From the NCBI GenBank assembly GCA_001599915.1, contig BCIG01000008.1, forward strand, positions 124,001 to 188,000: a DNA stretch of 64,000 bases. The letters run 5' to 3'. Each line of letters opens with the position of its first letter. The first letter of the stretch is position 1. This document shows, in pieces, positions 9,149-20,900 of the stretch. The stretch is from Symbiotaphrina buchneri (lineage: Eukaryota; Ascomycota; Symbiotaphrinales; Symbiotaphrinaceae). Made by a program: the position numbers and the translations under genes. Below the pieces are notes generated by a model. The model was not told the DNA's origin. It did not search any database and saw only the letters and a program-made list of their open reading frames with translations.

Positions 9149-10615
9149 TCATGCGTGGGACTGCTCATTACCATCTCCAGCAACAACCATATACTGATCC
9201 ATCATATCCACCATTCGCCGCGCATAATCATCAGGCTCCGCCGTAATGGTCTGCCGTGGGACTCCAGTTTTTGCCATTGCTTCTTTCGTCAGAAACCCTC
9301 GACTGCTCCGCAAGCACCACACGTAGTCGATCAGAGCCAGCCGATACACCCAATTGCCATCGGTAGACAACATTCCAGTGCGCCATGAACCATCACTATC
9401 TTTGTCGTTATTCCCTTTATTTAAGTGTTTCTCCAGCTGTTCCTTCCACTCCGGCATGATCTTCTGCCGCGCAAAGAGTATGCTGTAGTCCACGACGTCA
9501 AGCTTGGCGAGGAACTCGGTGTCCTGCTTGAGCTGTGCTAGGAGAGCCGACTTGTGCTCTTTGGTAACCCGCAGTCTCTCTTCCTTCTTCAAGTACTCGC
9601 TCTTGAGTCCCGATGGCACAACCGGATCCGGCAGGGTGTCGACAACCAACTCGAAATATCTGGGCTTCAGATCCCAGCTCTGCCAGCTCGTCCTCTCGGA
9701 GTCTTCTGCATGGGAAGCGGAAACCGTGGACGGAGGTGTGGTACTTGCAGAGCCTGTCTGCCTAATAGCCTGTATATTGGAGAATGGAAGTGGTGCTAGG
9801 AGGTTCTCCATTACGAGGTAGTGGTTGGGCGAAGCTCGGATCCATTCGCCAAAGCGATGATTGAAATTTCCGAGTATATCTGTAATGCGGCAAAGCAATG
9901 ACTCTGAGTGTTTGGGGACGTAGGAGAGATATTCGGGTATTAAAGATTGATAGACGAAGTTGTACTCGAACGTCCGGTCAAGGGACTTGATCAACAGACC
10001 ATCATCGCGCGTTTTGTAGAATGTTGAGCCTGACAAGGACAAGCCTGAAGAGGACAGAGGTACCAGCGCATTATCTCCCGAAAAGTGCCGCTTGTATGTT
10101 GATGAGGGTAGGTTGAACGTGTTCGTGCGGAGAGTCAAGAATTGCTCGGGCCATATCGGGGCCAGCTTTACAGACAGTAGGTTGAAGAGGTCTGTAGTGA
10201 AAAAGCGGGACTTGGGAAGCTTGAGAGAAGAAGCATCCGTCAATGGAGTCTCCTCGTCGGGTTCAGATGGTTCACTGAGAAGGGCGTCGAGGATCGCGCG
10301 GGTTGTGAGACGTTGTTTTCGCTTTTCCCATCTCGAGCGGATCGCCGCTGAGCGAAGAGTGACTAGGAGCACAAGGGCAGCAACGACCACAGAAAGCGCA
10401 ACGATGGTGGTTTGTGTCCGACTGAGCTTCGCTCGGTGAAGTTGTGAAAGAAGCTGCCGTTGCTGCATGGTGGTCTTTAGAGGGCGTGTTCCCAGTTGTT
10501 GCCGATACGATGCGGGAACTCGGCGGTTCACCGCCGCGAGAGTCATGATGGTCGCTTTATCATGCTCTTGAAGGGGAGTACGGCGAGGAGAGATAGCGAG
10601 GCCGCGCCTGATCAT
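9149..10615 (-). CDS. membrane-anchored PIP-kinase-fold protein
   Basis: Single-exon gene of 488 aa with a phosphatidylinositol phosphate kinase (PIPK) core. A basic N-terminus is followed by one hydrophobic span at about 69-90. The kinase-like core contains DGLLIKSL (presumed ATP-binding Lys210), the VMENLL hinge, DLKP at 315-318 where canonical PIPKs have DLKG(S), VDYSIL at 375-380 for MDYSLL, and LID at 428-430 for the metal-binding IID. So the key Lys and both Asp are kept, while the Gly of DLKG is replaced by Pro. Canonical PIP5Ks lack a membrane span. Activity is plausible but substrate and membrane location are unknown. The start at 10615 is the longest choice; Met24 would also keep the whole domain. 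Confidence 0.75.
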   Translation of the reverse strand: MIRRGLAISPRRTPLQEHDKATIMTLAAVNRRVPASYRQQLGTRPLKTTMQQRQLLSQLHRAKLSRTQTTIVALSVVVAALVLLVTLRSAAIRSRWEKRKQRLTTRAILDALLSEPSEPDEETPLTDASSLKLPKSRFFTTDLFNLLSVKLAPIWPEQFLTLRTNTFNLPSSTYKRHFSGDNALVPLSSSGLSLSGSTFYKTRDDGLLIKSLDRTFEYNFVYQSLIPEYLSYVPKHSESLLCRITDILGNFNHRFGEWIRASPNHYLVMENLLAPLPFSNIQAIRQTGSASTTPPSTVSASHAEDSERTSWQSWDLKPRYFELVVDTLPDPVVPSGLKSEYLKKEERLRVTKEHKSALLAQLKQDTEFLAKLDVVDYSILFARQKIMPEWKEQLEKHLNKGNNDKDSDGSWRTGMLSTDGNWVYRLALIDYVWCLRSSRGFLTKEAMAKTGVPRQTITAEPDDYARRMVDMMDQYMVVAGDGNEQSHA

Positions 10616-11003
10616 TCGCCAGGCTGGGTCCTGCTAATTAGGTATTGTGTCAGATTGGAAAAGAGGGCGGAACGGCAGTTGAAAGGTGGTGCATGTGAAA
10701 CACCATCGTGGCTGCAAGTGCCAAGCCAAACATATCACCCGCAACAATGACGTCGCGAAACGGACACAAACAAGCCAAACGTTGGCACCGTGGCCGTTCA
10801 AGTGCAGGAAATGTCTGACAAGACTGTCTTTGCTACGGTACGATAGGTACGAATAATTGCTAGGGCAACTATTTCTGGATCAATTAAGTACACTTCAGGA
10901 AACCGCCTATGGCCAAGCATAGAAAGCCCACCATGTCCTTCGCCGACTGTCGCCCGCAACCTTAATAATAGGGATCAAGACGCATATTTGGTTCCCAGCT
11001 AAA
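10616..11003. other. PIPK-like promoter and 3' flank of TUDOR gene
   Basis: Short intergenic stretch; nothing recognised. Confidence 0.6.
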
Positions 11004-11347
11004 CTAATCATCCCCGGATTTCGATAATGTCTCCGGATTATGGGCTACACGGTGGCCATGCTGGTCAGTGAAAACAGCCTGTAGTCCTGTCAGTCTAGAT
11101 TTACATATGCATCGAATGTTCCGCATACCTTGGGCGGGTTCTTTACATCCTCCTTCTGTGCTGTCTTCTCATCTGTGACAATTTTTTCGACCTGCGATTT
11201 TAACGTGTTAAGCCAGTGTATAAGCATATGTATCGTTGCAATTTGACCCACCTCGCCTTCACGCTTGCCTCCACGAGCTTTAGTAACAACAGTGTCTCCC
11301 TCCTTGATAGGAGAACCTTGTTTATCCTTAACCTCAGGCATGGCCAC
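11004..11347 (-). CDS. small Hva1/TUDOR-domain protein
   Basis: A three-exon gene for a 77-aa protein: exons 11347-11252, 11191-11129 and 11078-11004, introns 60 and 50 bp, all GT-AG. The spliced product is one small beta-barrel domain of the hypervirulence-associated TUDOR type (Hva1_TUDOR). Hallmarks are the Gly/Asp motif IKEGDTVVTKARGGKREG, the middle EKIVTDE and the end motif TDQHGHRVAHNPETL, with the invariant HNP. Single-domain members are common in fungi and bacteria; their function is not settled. It is divergent from the Clr5 gene across 610 bp, so the two may share a promoter. Confidence 0.85.
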
Positions 11348-11957
11348 TTGGATATGAATCGTTATTCAAGGGTGCTCTTGCTTATAGAGAATCGGTATTT
11401 CAGTAAACCAAGCGTACGTTGGAAGTGAATCGACAGATTGTGATTATAAACAGTCTTATTCTAAGATGTCACAACTAAGGCAGTCTTCGGATATATTCGC
11501 AGCTCTTAAAGGACCCTGACGGGCTTGTGACATCATCCCGAGCTTGTCTGGAGGAGCTGCCTTTTCGCCCGCTAGACGCGAATCACGAGGTGATCGACTG
11601 CTCACAGAACCTCAAATGACACGAGCTGGGGGGAAAGGCATTGCATAGTGTCAGATCGCACAGCGCGACAATAACGATTTTCCCAAATTGATACTGCACT
11701 TCAACTGGAAGTGAATGTTGCTAAGCAAGGCTGCAAGTGAGAGCCGAGGCGGTTGACATCCGAGCCACAGTGGCTAAGGTAGGTGCACAGGCGGGCTTAC
11801 ATAATTTGTGGGTGGATGCACGAAGTTAGGGTAACCGAAACCGCTTCCCACAACCACCAACGACGCAAAACCGATCGAAGCTCCGAAGCTCACTCTAACC
11901 ACGCCCGATTCGTGACAATCCTCCTTGGTGGAATCATTTCGGAATCTCGTCGTCAAG
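11348..11957. other. divergent promoter between TUDOR and Clr5 genes
   Basis: 610 bp between two divergently transcribed starts. No further gene is visible. Confidence 0.6.
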
Positions 11958-13937
11958 ATGGTTTACGACTGGGACGGGAAGGAGGAGACATGCTACCGCA
12001 TGTATATCGAGGAGAAGAAGTCGTTGGAGGAGATTATGGAGTTCATGAGGCAAGAGCATAACTTCGCTCCAAGGTATTGTCGTCTCCTCTTCTTCCCCGC
12101 CGGTCACCGCATTGCTACACCGCAACTTGCTAGCTTCGTATATGGGCAACCGTATTCGTGGGGTCGAGTTGTTATCCAGCTTCTTGCATGCGCATACGAA
12201 CAATACGTTGTTGCAGTTGGTGGATGCTGACAATTTCTCTTCTTTGTGCCTAGCAAACGCGCCTACCAAACACAGTTCAAAAGATGGGAATTTCCAAGCA
12301 AGCAGAACCCCGCCCATCGCAATGCTCCCCTTGTCGCTCGCGTCAAGGAGCTATGGGAGTGCAATACGAGTCAGAAGGATATGCTCAAGATCCTAAATGA
12401 TGAGGGGTTCGACATCAAAGAAAGAGAGCTCATGCGGGTGCGAGCGGAAAACAGATGGCTGCTTCGGGTTCCGAATGGCATGAAACAACAGAGCTTGAAT
12501 GGCACCATCAGTACTGGACCACCGCCCCGTATGAGCACGTCGAGCTCCCAACCCGAACTGGACCCCGCTTTATTTCAGCAAGATGCGGAACAGTCGCAGA
12601 AGCAGTCACCAGTCGCCGTGGATAATGCAATGAGAGAGGATTCGCCCGGTCTATCTCCGGAAGTACTGGCTAAGAGGAAGGAGAGGCTTGAGAAGTTGCA
12701 GGCTGAAAGTGCGGAGAGATGGGCAGCAAGGAAGCGCCGTCGCCGTACACGCGGCTGGGCTGGTCTACCTGCTGATCCTCCTGGACCGCCAAGATTCCCG
12801 TCCGAAACCACGATAGATGAGAGCAAGACCTACCTCCAGCTGGACGATGAAATGTATAGACAATTGCGCGATCATTTCCAGAGGATCTGTGAGGAAGAAG
12901 GTATCATTAAGAAGACACTAGCTGGGCCTGAGAAGTGGCAGGCGGCCAAGGATCGTTTGGTCAGCGAGTCACCCCACCTACAATCCGTGATGTACGGAAG
13001 TGCGTCTCTCTTGGACCAAAAGACGCTTTCTCTGGACGTGGTCTGCATGGATGTGACAAAGCGGATGAGGACTCTCGAGCGTCGTATGACCATTGCAGAA
13101 GCGAAGAATGCTCTTCAGATCAATCCGGAAGAGAGCAGACAAGTGCGCAATGCATTCTATCAGATCCTCAAAAACGATCACTTCACCAGCAAGCTTGAAG
13201 CTGGGGAAGAACATTGGAAAGAGCTGAAGGAGCAATGGATACAAGGGTCCGACTTGTTGAAGTCCATACTTGCTCCCGGCGATGCCGACCCGGATCACCA
13301 GCAGAAGATCAAGGCCATGGAGGTATTGTGTCGGGATGTCATGAAGCGTCTTCGAGATGATCAAACGAAGCGCGATCCCTCCCGGAAAAAACAGTTCAAG
13401 CGAGATTCCAGCATGGTCCTGCCCGAGTTCGAGATGCAGACACCCGAACAACAGGACAACACGGTACCGACGGCCGCTCAGACCCAGAACATGCAGCAAA
13501 TGGCGCAACAAATCCAGCAGAACTTGCAAATTGATCCATCCCTACTGTTAGCCGCCGCCAATGATCCTATTCTTCTTCTAGGGCAACCTCAACAAGACAA
13601 TTTTGGCGGAGTACCGATGGCGCAAATGGCCTCGTATCCTAATGCCGTTGTCACCGTTCCTGTGTACTTCCGCTTGAGTGCCGATTCGCAAGTTCAGCAG
13701 CCGGTCAGGGTTTGGCTTGGCACACTTACATCAATCTCCATTGAGGAGTTGCGACAGTTGGCGCTCAGCAAACACCCCAATGCCATAGTTGATAGGATCC
13801 AGGGAGCAGTGAAGGACACGAACGGGAGGGAGGCTCTGTTCTCGATTGATGAAGATGATGAGCTGGAGGCTTATCTCACTCATGTGGAAGGTGGAAAGGC
13901 TACGTTTGTGGCTCATCTCAGGGATGACTTCTCTTGA
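11958..13937 (+). CDS. Clr5-domain protein with internal duplication
   Basis: Exon 1 is 11958-12073, followed by a 180-bp intron (12074-12253) and exon 2 at 12254-13937, giving 599 aa. Residues 1-80 form the Clr5 domain (opening YDWDGKEET, then KRAYQTQFKRWEF), a helical DNA-binding-like domain of fungal proteins. A basic patch (ARKRRRRTRG) is a likely nuclear signal. Residues about 231-320 and 327-410 are two diverged copies of one helical module, each with a Trp-centred helix (EKWQAAK / EHWKELK) and a later CxDVxKRxR motif. A Gln-rich linker leads to a C-terminal 90 aa (from about 506) whose pattern suggests a PB1- or ubiquitin-like fold. Probably a nuclear regulator; target unknown. Start chosen at 11958 rather than in-frame 11925 because the domain begins there. 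Confidence 0.82.
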
Positions 13938-14418
13938 TATTGCATTTCTTATCTCAGAATGGGCGGTTACGGCAATTGCATCGGATGGCTTACGGGGCCT
14001 TCATTTTAGCTGGCGCTATTGTTCTGCTGGGAAGGTAACGTAGAAAACTGGAACCTGGCACTAGGCTTGAATTGCTTTGACTACTGAATTATTTGATCGA
14101 AATGGCTTACATTGAAATCATGTCCACCTTATTCACTCAAAATATATATTCGTTGGACCTGGTGATTGCACTGCAAGCCTGTCCGGTACGAAATTGGCCG
14201 ACGCTCCGAATGACGGCATCTGCCGGCACGCCTTCGGATGGCGGCAGCTTGTGCTCATCAAACCCCATCCACGTAGCTAGCACCTAATGTCAGTGCCGCT
14301 TTCCTATTTCTCGCCGATATCAGGCGTCGTCTCCTCCGAGCCTGACTAACCTTAGATATGCTCGCCGAGGATAGATCTTCTTGAACGATTCTTTTGTCGA
14401 GTGTCGTGAGTCGCAAAC
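13938..14418. other. intergenic, upstream of D-lactate dehydrogenase
   Basis: 481 bp; nothing beyond the expected 3' and 5' flanks. Confidence 0.6.
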
Positions 14419-16465
14419 ATGCCATCGAAGCTTTCCCCACCCTCACTTCTGCGATCGCTACGATCAGTGCGTGCCGCTCGGCGCACCATTACACCGCCAG
14501 TCTTTCTCGCAAGTACGCAATGGCAGCATGTCAGAACATACGCCGAGTCGGGCTCCGAAGGCGGCAAATCTTTCCATGGGCAGCTCTACGAGAGCGCAGC
14601 TCAGCGGCTGCAGCGTGAGAGGGCAGAACAAGAACGGTTTAGAGAAGCCCGCGGCGGAGGTGGTGGAGGACATACGGCTGCAATTACTTTCAGTATGATA
14701 ACTACACCTATTAAGATTGGCCGATGAGATATCCACTGACTCTGATGACCGTCTTGTAGCTATATTGGCCTTTTCCTCGATCTGCTATTACCTTGGAACC
14801 TTACGTCCTGCCCCAATCCCCGATAATTCGACAGTTCCCCTTGGCGCTTCAAAGGCGCCTGAACATAACACCTCCCCTGCGAATTTGCAAGCCGCGTGGG
14901 CCGATTTCGTAGCAATTGTGGGGAAAGACAATGTCAGCACGGAGGAGAACGACCTCGAAACTCACGCAGGCTCCGATTGGTCTTCCCACTCTGCCCTCCC
15001 TGCTGACAGGCCCTTCTGCGTTGTCTATCCGGGCTCGACCGAGGATGTCTCCGAGATCATGAAGGTCTGCCATAAACGTCGAATTCCGGTGATAGGGTAT
15101 TCTGGTGGTACTAGTTTGGAAGGACACTATGCTGCTATTGAGGGCGGCATCACGGTGGATTTCAGCCGAATGGATCAGATTATCTCGCTCCACAAAGATG
15201 ACCTGGATGTTGTGGTGCAACCCGCGGTGGGCTGGGAGCTATTGAATGAGGAACTTGCCAAAGACGGGCTTTTCTTCCCTCCGGATCCAGGTCCAGGCGC
15301 TATGATAGGTGGTATGGTTGGTACTGGATGTAGTGGAACAAATGCCTACCGCTACGGGACAATGAAAGACTGGGTACTCTCACTCACCGTGGTGCTGGCC
15401 GACGGTACGATTATCAAGACACGGCAACGTCCCCGCAAAAGCTCCGCTGGATATGATCTTACTCGAATGTTTGTTGGTAGCGAAGGTACCCTTGGCCTTG
15501 TGACGGAAGCAACGCTCAAGGTGACGACGAAGCCTAAGAGTGAAAGTGTTGCAGTTGCCAGCTTCCCAACGGTCAGGGACGCCGCTCGATGCGTTGCACG
15601 TGTTGTTGGAGAAGGCATCCCTATCGCAGCAATAGAGATCTTGGATGACGTCCAGATGAAAGTAATCAACAATGCAGGTGCAACGAAGAAGAAGTGGACC
15701 GAAGCACCAACGCTGTTCATGAAGTTTACTGGAACGCCACAGGCTGTCAGGGAGCAGATTGGTATGGTTCGGGACATTGCCAAAGGGACGGGGAACAAGA
15801 CTTTTGAGTTCGCACGCAGCGACGAAGAGCGAGCTGAGCTATGGAGTGCTCGGAAGGAGGCGTTGTTCAGCGTCGTGGCAGCCAAGGAACAGCCTACGGA
15901 CCGCGTCTGGACAACCGATGTGGCAGTGCCAATTTCCAGACTGCCGGATATCATTGAAGAGACAAAGGAGGATATTCAAAAGTCCGGCCTACTTGGTACA
16001 ATTGTAGGGCATGTTGGAGATGGTAACTTTCATAGTGAGTATTCCTCTGCTACCACTCCCTCTTTGGTCAGCGTCTACATGTTGAGGCGGAGACTGACGG
16101 GCATGGCTGCGGCAGCAATCTTGTTATTCAATGAATCACAGAAACAGACCACGGAGGAAGTGGTTCATCGGATGGTAAAGCGAGCGGTCGAGATGGAGGG
16201 GACGGTGACCGGGGAACATGGTGTCGGGCTCATCAAGCGGGACTACCTTGAGCATGAGCTGGGCCCTGAAGCGGTTGCCGCCATGAGAAAGGTGAGTAGC
16301 CGCTCCTCCTTTTACCCTTGGGCACGTGGCCCCTGTTAGATTCGTCTTACTGATTCCTGGTGATACTTGCAGCTCAAGCAAGCGTTTGATCCCCTATGTC
16401 TCCTGAACTGCGATAAAATTGTCCGAACGACGCCGCCGAAGCCGGGGGAGCAGGGCCACTGGTAG
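14419..16465 (+). CDS. dld1: D-lactate dehydrogenase (cytochrome), mitochondrial
   Basis: FAD-linked D-lactate:cytochrome c oxidoreductase, converting D-lactate to pyruvate at the inner mitochondrial membrane. Four exons (14419-14692, 14760-16034, 16116-16291, 16373-16465) give 605 aa. The N-terminus is rich in Arg/Ser with no acidic residues (import signal), followed by a hydrophobic segment ILAFSSICYYLG. The FAD_binding_4 domain shows VYPGSTEDV, GYSGGTSLEGH, PDPGPGAMIGG and VGSEGTLG. The cap domain carries HVGDGNFH and EHGVGLIKRDYL, and the end reads NCDKIV. Intron 2 (16035-16115, 81 bp) lies directly after HVGDGNFH, is a multiple of three and has no in-frame stop, so its retention would insert 27 residues next to the active site. 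The glycine run after residue 80 is normal linker. Confidence 0.92.
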
Positions 16466-17912
16466 GCTGGAGCGGACCTAGATGTCACAACAGGTATAAG
16501 CTTATGATTATTACCGAGAATACATCGTATATCCCGCTTTCACATTGAACAAGCCGCTGTAGCTACCCCCTGGAGGCTCATGTAAGCGAGCATACAGAAA
16601 CTGTATCACGATAACTTGGCTTGTGTGACGGTAGCAGCACAGGTCGAACACTTACAAAGTAGGCTCAGCAACTCACGGACGTTCACCAGATTTGTACACC
16701 CAATGTCTATCAAGACTGATGTCTCTCGGTTGCCTCTTGTACGTTCAATACGAGTTCCATTCCTAAGGAGGTACCTTCGTACACCGCTCACAAACCAAAT
16801 ACTCGCCCGTCCTTGGCCAACCAACAGCCGAGCCGGTTGTGGAAGTTCCTTCAGTGATTATTTGGCGTAGCTGGAGTACGAGTATGAAGTCATACTCCGG
16901 TATCTTAACCCTTCAAGCCAAGAGACAATAATCGCAGCATGTGAAGTGTCAATAGACCGCTGACGTAGTTACTCCATGTGGTTGACGGTCGACCGCTGCC
17001 TGGGCGGAGGACCCCTGGCCAATTGCTCCTTTGCCCATTGGTCGATCGCGACAAAGTTGCTGATCGACTGGGAGTTAACGGTCCTTTTGCTGCTACGTGC
17101 CTCCTTCACTGCAAATCAGGGATCGATGCGAACGTTTGACAGCATCCGGACATAGCTCCGAACGAGTCTTCAGAGGGGAAGCTAACAAGCGCGGGAGCCA
17201 ATTGCCGTGCTGCCCTGTCGACTAATACGCAGACTTCATTGGCCCGGAGGCCGGCCGCGACCATCGACCTAGCTTCACGGCTAGTTGGGCGAACAAGCGC
17301 CAGAGACTGTGCAGCTATTGCAGTTGCCCAACAACAAATTGTCCGTTTTGTCCGCCAACCGCGCAGTTGCCCACTACCTTCTTTCTATCCTTACCCCAAT
17401 AGTGTTGAAGAGCCCGAGCAGATGGAGAACATTCGTGTACATGATTATTATTGCCAGATTCAGATGCAGCGTTCACAGGGTGTAGCAGACCCTTCCCCCC
17501 TCGCCCACCTCCTTCCATACCTATGTGACGCCGGCACCCGCACCCTCTCCACTGCCAGCTGCCCAACCTCCCTTGGTTTGTCACGGTCAAGTCTCGTCCC
17601 GTCTCCCATTTGTACTTCATCACCTCACTTCCTTGCGGAAACACCTCCGTAACCGCCGCGATTAGCACCTGAGGCCGATCAGCATTCCTTCTCTCCGAAA
17701 TCTCACCCATTAGCCTGTCATTTGCATTTGGCTGCTCTGGCGTGCACATCGACCGATCGACTTGAGCGGTCTCGCCTCTAGCACGTTCATTTTTCCTGCA
17801 CTTCGTCTTTCTTGTCTTTGTTTCACTTTCTTTTCATGCTATCACAATTGTAAGCCATGTGCTGTCAACGATCGGCATTACCAACAAACATCTCCACACC
17901 GGCACGAGTATC
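16466..17912. other. 1.4-kb region upstream of the Zn2Cys6 gene
   Basis: No gene recognised. A long leader is likely: a pyrimidine-rich tract (about 17790-17840) precedes the start, and an in-frame ATG at 17859 lies upstream of the chosen start. Several small frames are open but none resembles a protein. Confidence 0.5.
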
Positions 17913-20900
17913 ATGTCGGACGGTCGCAAAAGGATCGCTGCGGATGCGGTCCCTCAGAGTGGACCAGACTTGAAGAGAGCTGCACGTTCAACCGACTCTC
18001 CTGCGCGTGCTGCACCTCCGGAGATAGCTCCTAAGCCGGGTGGATCATCTTCATCTCAATTGCTATCGCAGCACCAAGACCGTCGACCCCAGCTGCTGTC
18101 GCCCTCCGTGTCAAACATGCCCGTGGAGTATCATGCCATTCTGGGGTTGCAGCCGAATTCTTCAGCCTCAACAAGTTCACCAGCTCCACCGTCTGTGCGC
18201 CAAGGCAAGGTTGCGATTTCCCGGGCGCCTCGGACGTTAGATGACCTCGACGCAGGGGTACGAAGTAGGCCCCGGGTTAGCCATGCCTGCGAGCCTTGTC
18301 GACAGCGAAAGGTCAAATGCAGTGGTGAAAGGCCAGTGTGCAATCATTGCGAGCAGTATTCCATAACGTGTGTCTACGCAGATGGGAAACGAGACCGCAC
18401 CAAAAAGTACATTTGAGTTCCTACAAGTCATGCGGCTGCCCTGTCTAACAACATGCTAGGGCCCTGAGTAGTATGGCGGACAGGGTAGGGGAGTTGGAAG
18501 AAGCCCTTCGTCACGTTTCCCCGCAATTGGACAGCTCAGGCCAGCTTTTGGTCCAGAAGCTGCTTCGACAGGTATGAGATACTGTCCGCGCCATACTATG
18601 TGCTGCAGCTAACTGTGTAGTCATGGGAGGGCGGAGAGGCGACCTCCAGAACAAGTTCGAGCGTGGCACAGAACTTTAAATCAGAAGCAACCTCAGAGCT
18701 CGATAGCGACGATGAAGAGTTGTTCCTACCGGGGGATGCTGGCTCTACAGGCTCACTGGATCGTGTCGCCGGGGATATCAACCACGACTCGAGAACACAA
18801 GCCGCTGGTTATGTTGGCAAAGCTTCCGAGGTAGCATGGCTCCAACGCTTGAGGAGGGAAATCCAGGGGAATAACCCCTTTGACACGGTGGGCGCAACTC
18901 AACAAGCCAAAGCAGGCTCCCAGGGTGTCCCCCTAAGAGAGATCCGTAAGCATATCGCCCAGAAATGGGTCCTCATGAAGAGCTGAATCTTCCTCCTACC
19001 TTGTTTTTGATGCCTAACACCAATCTGGGTAGATTATCACCTAGACGACAACGCCATATCCATCCCTGCACGAGTGGACCCTTTTGAATTGCCTTCAAAA
19101 GAAGACGCCAATGTCTACGTCGAAAGCTATTTCGCTTTCGTCAATCCATCCTCTCCATTACTGCTCAAACAGCAGTTCATGGAAGAATATAACTCTTTCA
19201 TGAGTGGAACATTCAGCAACAATGGCGCTGATCACAATGTCAAGTGGTGGGCGATAATGAATCTTGTATTTGCTATGGGTGCGAGACGTAGACAGGTTAC
19301 TTCGGAAGGTCCTGACCAGGTCGAGGACACCCACTCAATATTCTTCACAAGGGCCCGCATGCTCACGATGAATAACGATGTCATCCATGAACCGCCCAAT
19401 GAAGACCATGTCATCATAAACGGTATAATGGCACAGTATCTACTAGCAGTAGCTCAAGTCAACCGGTAAGTAGTCTCCTGAAACAAGCCATTCGGCACGG
19501 GCTGACCCTCAACTTATGCAGGGCTTGGATCCTCACCGGAGTCGCACTGCGTTATGCTGTCAGCCTTGGACTGCATTTACGGGTGGATGCAGAAGAAGTC
19601 TCATATGTAGACAAAGAAAAGCGTTCGCGCTTATGGTGGTCGGTATTCTCACTAGAAGTCATCAGCGCTGTTATGACAGGTAAGTCGAGGCTTGCAAGCC
19701 AGCGATTGACTTATGATGTACTGACAGTCGTATCAGGAAGGCCTCCTGCCGTTTCCCCGGAGGACTGTACTGTGCCCTTCCCTCTTCCCCTTGACGAGGA
19801 CCGACCACTTCATGAAGTGGTCGACCAAATCGAATCCATGTGGCAGTCGCAGTCACTGGGCCCATCGAGCCCTACCGGAGCTCGACATAAGAGCACTCGA
19901 TCAGCTCGAAGCGACAACGATATCCGCCCCGGGATACCTGTGAATCGACTCCTGTTCACACTAAGTCCGGATGTACAGGCCAACAGTATGGTGTACTACA
20001 TAATACGCCTTCAGAATACCTGCATCATGCACGACATCCTCTTCGAGCTCTACCGACCTCGGACGCACGCAAGAAGGTGGGCCGAGGTGCAGCAGTCGAT
20101 AGGAGAGTTGGATGCAAGGCTCGAAACCTGGGCCAAACAGGTACCGGATGCGCTGAATTGGCAAAAGCGCTGCTCTGATGAAAGATTCGACTCGGAGCGA
20201 TATGAGCTGGCCATGGCATACTACAGCAACAAGATCCTTCTATTTCGACCTTGTCTATGCAGATCGGACAGACGTGGTCCCAAGCAGTCTGGTCGCTCCA
20301 CTAGGTTCAATCATGACGCTGCAGTCTCATGCGTCGAAGCTGCCCGCGAGATAATCCGCCTTCTGCCGGACCCTAAGGATGTGCAACGAGTGTATACCAT
20401 CTCGATATGGTGGTGTGTGCTGCACCGGATCATGCAAGCCGCGAGCACGCTCCTCCTCGAGCTGTCATATGGAGCCCCTCAGGTGGCATCGGATGTTCGA
20501 GACATCCTCGCCGAGGCGCGCAAGGCTACCGATTGCCTGCACGCCATGTCTAAGCAACACGACGAGTCGGCGGAGAGGGGCTGGCAGGTCTGTCACCGCA
20601 TGCTCGAGCTGGTACAGGCCAAGGTCACGCCGCCTCAGACTGTCAATGCTGAGTCCTCGCACCAAGCTGACCCGCCCGACGCCAGCCAATGGCCTTACAG
20701 CTCGCGAAGCAGGGTCACGTCCAGCTACCCGCCTCAAGGCGGTCCTTCTCGTGCTTCTACACCCCCTGGCTCACGCCGACCCTCTGCTGGTGCACCGTCG
20801 TCATTGCCCCACCCGTCTTACGTCCCACATCAGGGCGACCTGCAGCCATGGTCGTTGATGACCGACTTCTCCGCGCCAAGCACCTCGTATGCACCACCCG

